Shown piece by piece: positions 63,162 to 64,000 of a stretch of 64,000 nt of DNA (the first letter of the stretch is position 1; every line of letters begins with the position of its first letter). Under the pieces are notes generated by a model. That model saw nothing but the letters and a program-made list of their open reading frames with translations, was not told where the DNA came from and did no database searches. The position numbers and the translations under genes are program-made. This DNA is from Alkalispirochaeta americana (GTDB lineage Bacteria > Spirochaetota > Spirochaetia > DSM-27196 > Alkalispirochaetaceae): positions 62,001 through 126,000 of the forward strand of contig NZ_FTMS01000006.1 in NCBI RefSeq assembly GCF_900156105.1, read 5' to 3'.

Positions 63162-64000
63162 ATGAATAACCATGACATTGAGGAGATTGTACAGCTTTCG
63201 CGGGAAATCGGACAGAGCCCCCGTGGAGCAGGCAGCACACGAGGAATTGTCTCAATCAAAGACGAAAAAACACTGGCTCTGAGCGAACCGGGTCACGTTC
63301 TGACTGATCTTGGTCCGGAGCACTTTCGCCGACTTGATCGCGCCCACCTTGATTCGATTGCACCTCCCCGGAATCCCCCCATACTCGAAGACCTCATAGC
63401 AGAAACGGAAACTCTGATGCACGCGCTGTTTCCCCGGCGAATCGTTTTTCATACCCACCCCACGGAACTGAACGGCCTCACCTGCTCCAGAGAGGGGGCC
63501 GCAGCAGCCCGGGAACTCTTCGGGGATCGGGCGCTGTGGATACCCACGGTAAACCCGGGATACATTCTGGCCCGCACAATCTACGACCTGGTTGAGCAGT
63601 GGCGTGCCGATCATGACGGAGCGTACCCTTCCCTGCTGATCATGCAGAATCATGGCCTGGTGGTAACAGGGGATACGGCAGATGATATCAGGAACGCGCA
63701 CCGGGAGGTAACAGAGGCCCTGGAGAGGGCGATCACGATTCGCCCCGATACCAGGGAGGGTGAAACGGACCCTTTCTTTCTGGAAGACCTTCGAGACTAC
63801 GCCGCCCATGCAGTAGCAGAGTATCGGGCCGCCCACGGAGATTCGCTGAATCCGCCTGAGACCATAACCTTCACTTCACCGGAGCTGATCTCCCGGGCAA
63901 CCAGCCCCGAGACCTTTGCCCCACTGACGGGGGCCCTCACCCCGGATCACATCGTCTACAGCGGCCACCGGCCCTGCTACATCTCCCCCGTCTCCCGGGA
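63162..64000 (+). CDS. Class II aldolase family protein (partial)
   Basis: Starts at ATG 63162 and runs off the right edge with no stop, so it does not appear as a closed ORF. It reads NNHDIEEIVQLSREIGQSPR at the start, with FHTHPTELNGLTCSREGAAA (HxH zinc motif, near residue 90) and LLIMQNHGLVVTGDTADDI (third His block). The length and these blocks fit RhaD-like/rhamnulose-1-phosphate-aldolase-type class II aldolases. Start has no strong Shine-Dalgarno. The substrate sugar phosphate is not fixed. Confidence 0.8.
   Translation, partial: MNNHDIEEIVQLSREIGQSPRGAGSTRGIVSIKDEKTLALSEPGHVLTDLGPEHFRRLDRAHLDSIAPPRNPPILEDLIAETETLMHALFPRRIVFHTHPTELNGLTCSREGAAAARELFGDRALWIPTVNPGYILARTIYDLVEQWRADHDGAYPSLLIMQNHGLVVTGDTADDIRNAHREVTEALERAITIRPDTREGETDPFFLEDLRDYAAHAVAEYRAAHGDSLNPPETITFTSPELISRATSPETFAPLTGALTPDHIVYSGHRPCYISPVSR

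Noticed and set aside
63252-63836. 194-codon minus frame at the right end
   Set aside because: Antisense to the class II aldolase frame, which has the HxH metal motif and runs off the edge.

Overview
The window is GC-rich outside one interval and comes from a bacterium with an outer membrane: it has predicted lipoproteins, a LolA-like carrier, RodZ, outer-membrane beta-barrels and class-B-like methionine sulfoxide reductase. The mix of a RodZ/LolA-like/RimO cluster, dipeptide/oligosaccharide-type ABC uptake, a CrtI-type carotenoid enzyme, CheX and several TPR lipoproteins suggests a free-living spirochaete (Spirochaeta/Alkalispirochaeta-like). This is inference from gene content, not from a marker gene.

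Layout. 1-4.6 kb: the start of a DjlA/TerB-like gene, a CrtI-family desaturase, formate-THF ligase, a small beta-barrel and an ABM monooxygenase. 4.6-17.4 kb: minus-strand carbohydrate blocks. One is ROK regulator, PPi-type phosphofructokinase, SIS isomerase, PIG-L deacetylase and aldose epimerase, behind a near-perfect 27-bp palindrome. The other is an orphan galactitol-type PTS IIB, a DeoR regulator and a complete Dpp/Opp-type ABC transporter. 17.5-25.5 kb: housekeeping genes (ettA, rimO, rodZ, lolA-like, archaeal-type UMP kinase, a lipoprotein) and tRNA-Leu(CAA).

25.5-34 kb is an accessory island next to tRNA-Leu. It holds a broken integrase, a broken AbiEi, an intact AbiEi/AbiEii pair, a RelE/Phd-type pair, a TSUP exporter, debris of HEPN, IS21 istA and ppsA genes, a GIY-YIG/DUF2075 helicase overlapping a MazG-like NTP pyrophosphohydrolase, a zinc-ribbon protein and transposase remnants.

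34-39.4 kb carries a probable exopolysaccharide system: a GH16-like glycanase diverging from a degenerate GGDEF-receiver protein, a HEAT-repeat/processive GT2 synthase and an outer-membrane beta-barrel. The GT2 reading frame runs without a stop into the barrel, which then shifts frame. 39.4-50.4 kb: an NlpC-like lipoprotein, a TPR/zinc protein, a GntR-ABC module with a clear operator, a GTPase, MsrB, a hybrid histidine kinase with a PhnD-like sensor, and a membrane protein. 50.5-55.5 kb: an ERCC4 nuclease, a 0.27-kb stretch of decayed copies of genes found at 42.6 and 44.9 kb, a SEC-C protein, NhaC and CheX. 55.5-64 kb: MarR, gdhA, serC, and an operon of FAD monooxygenase, type III polyketide synthase and methyltransferase resembling phenolic-lipid/alkylquinone loci. 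It ends with a TPR protein and the start of a class II aldolase.

The most notable items are the HEAT-GT2 exopolysaccharide locus, the type III PKS operon, the helicase-MazG pair in the island, and perfect or near-perfect 12-17 bp tandem duplications that recur at gene junctions across the window.
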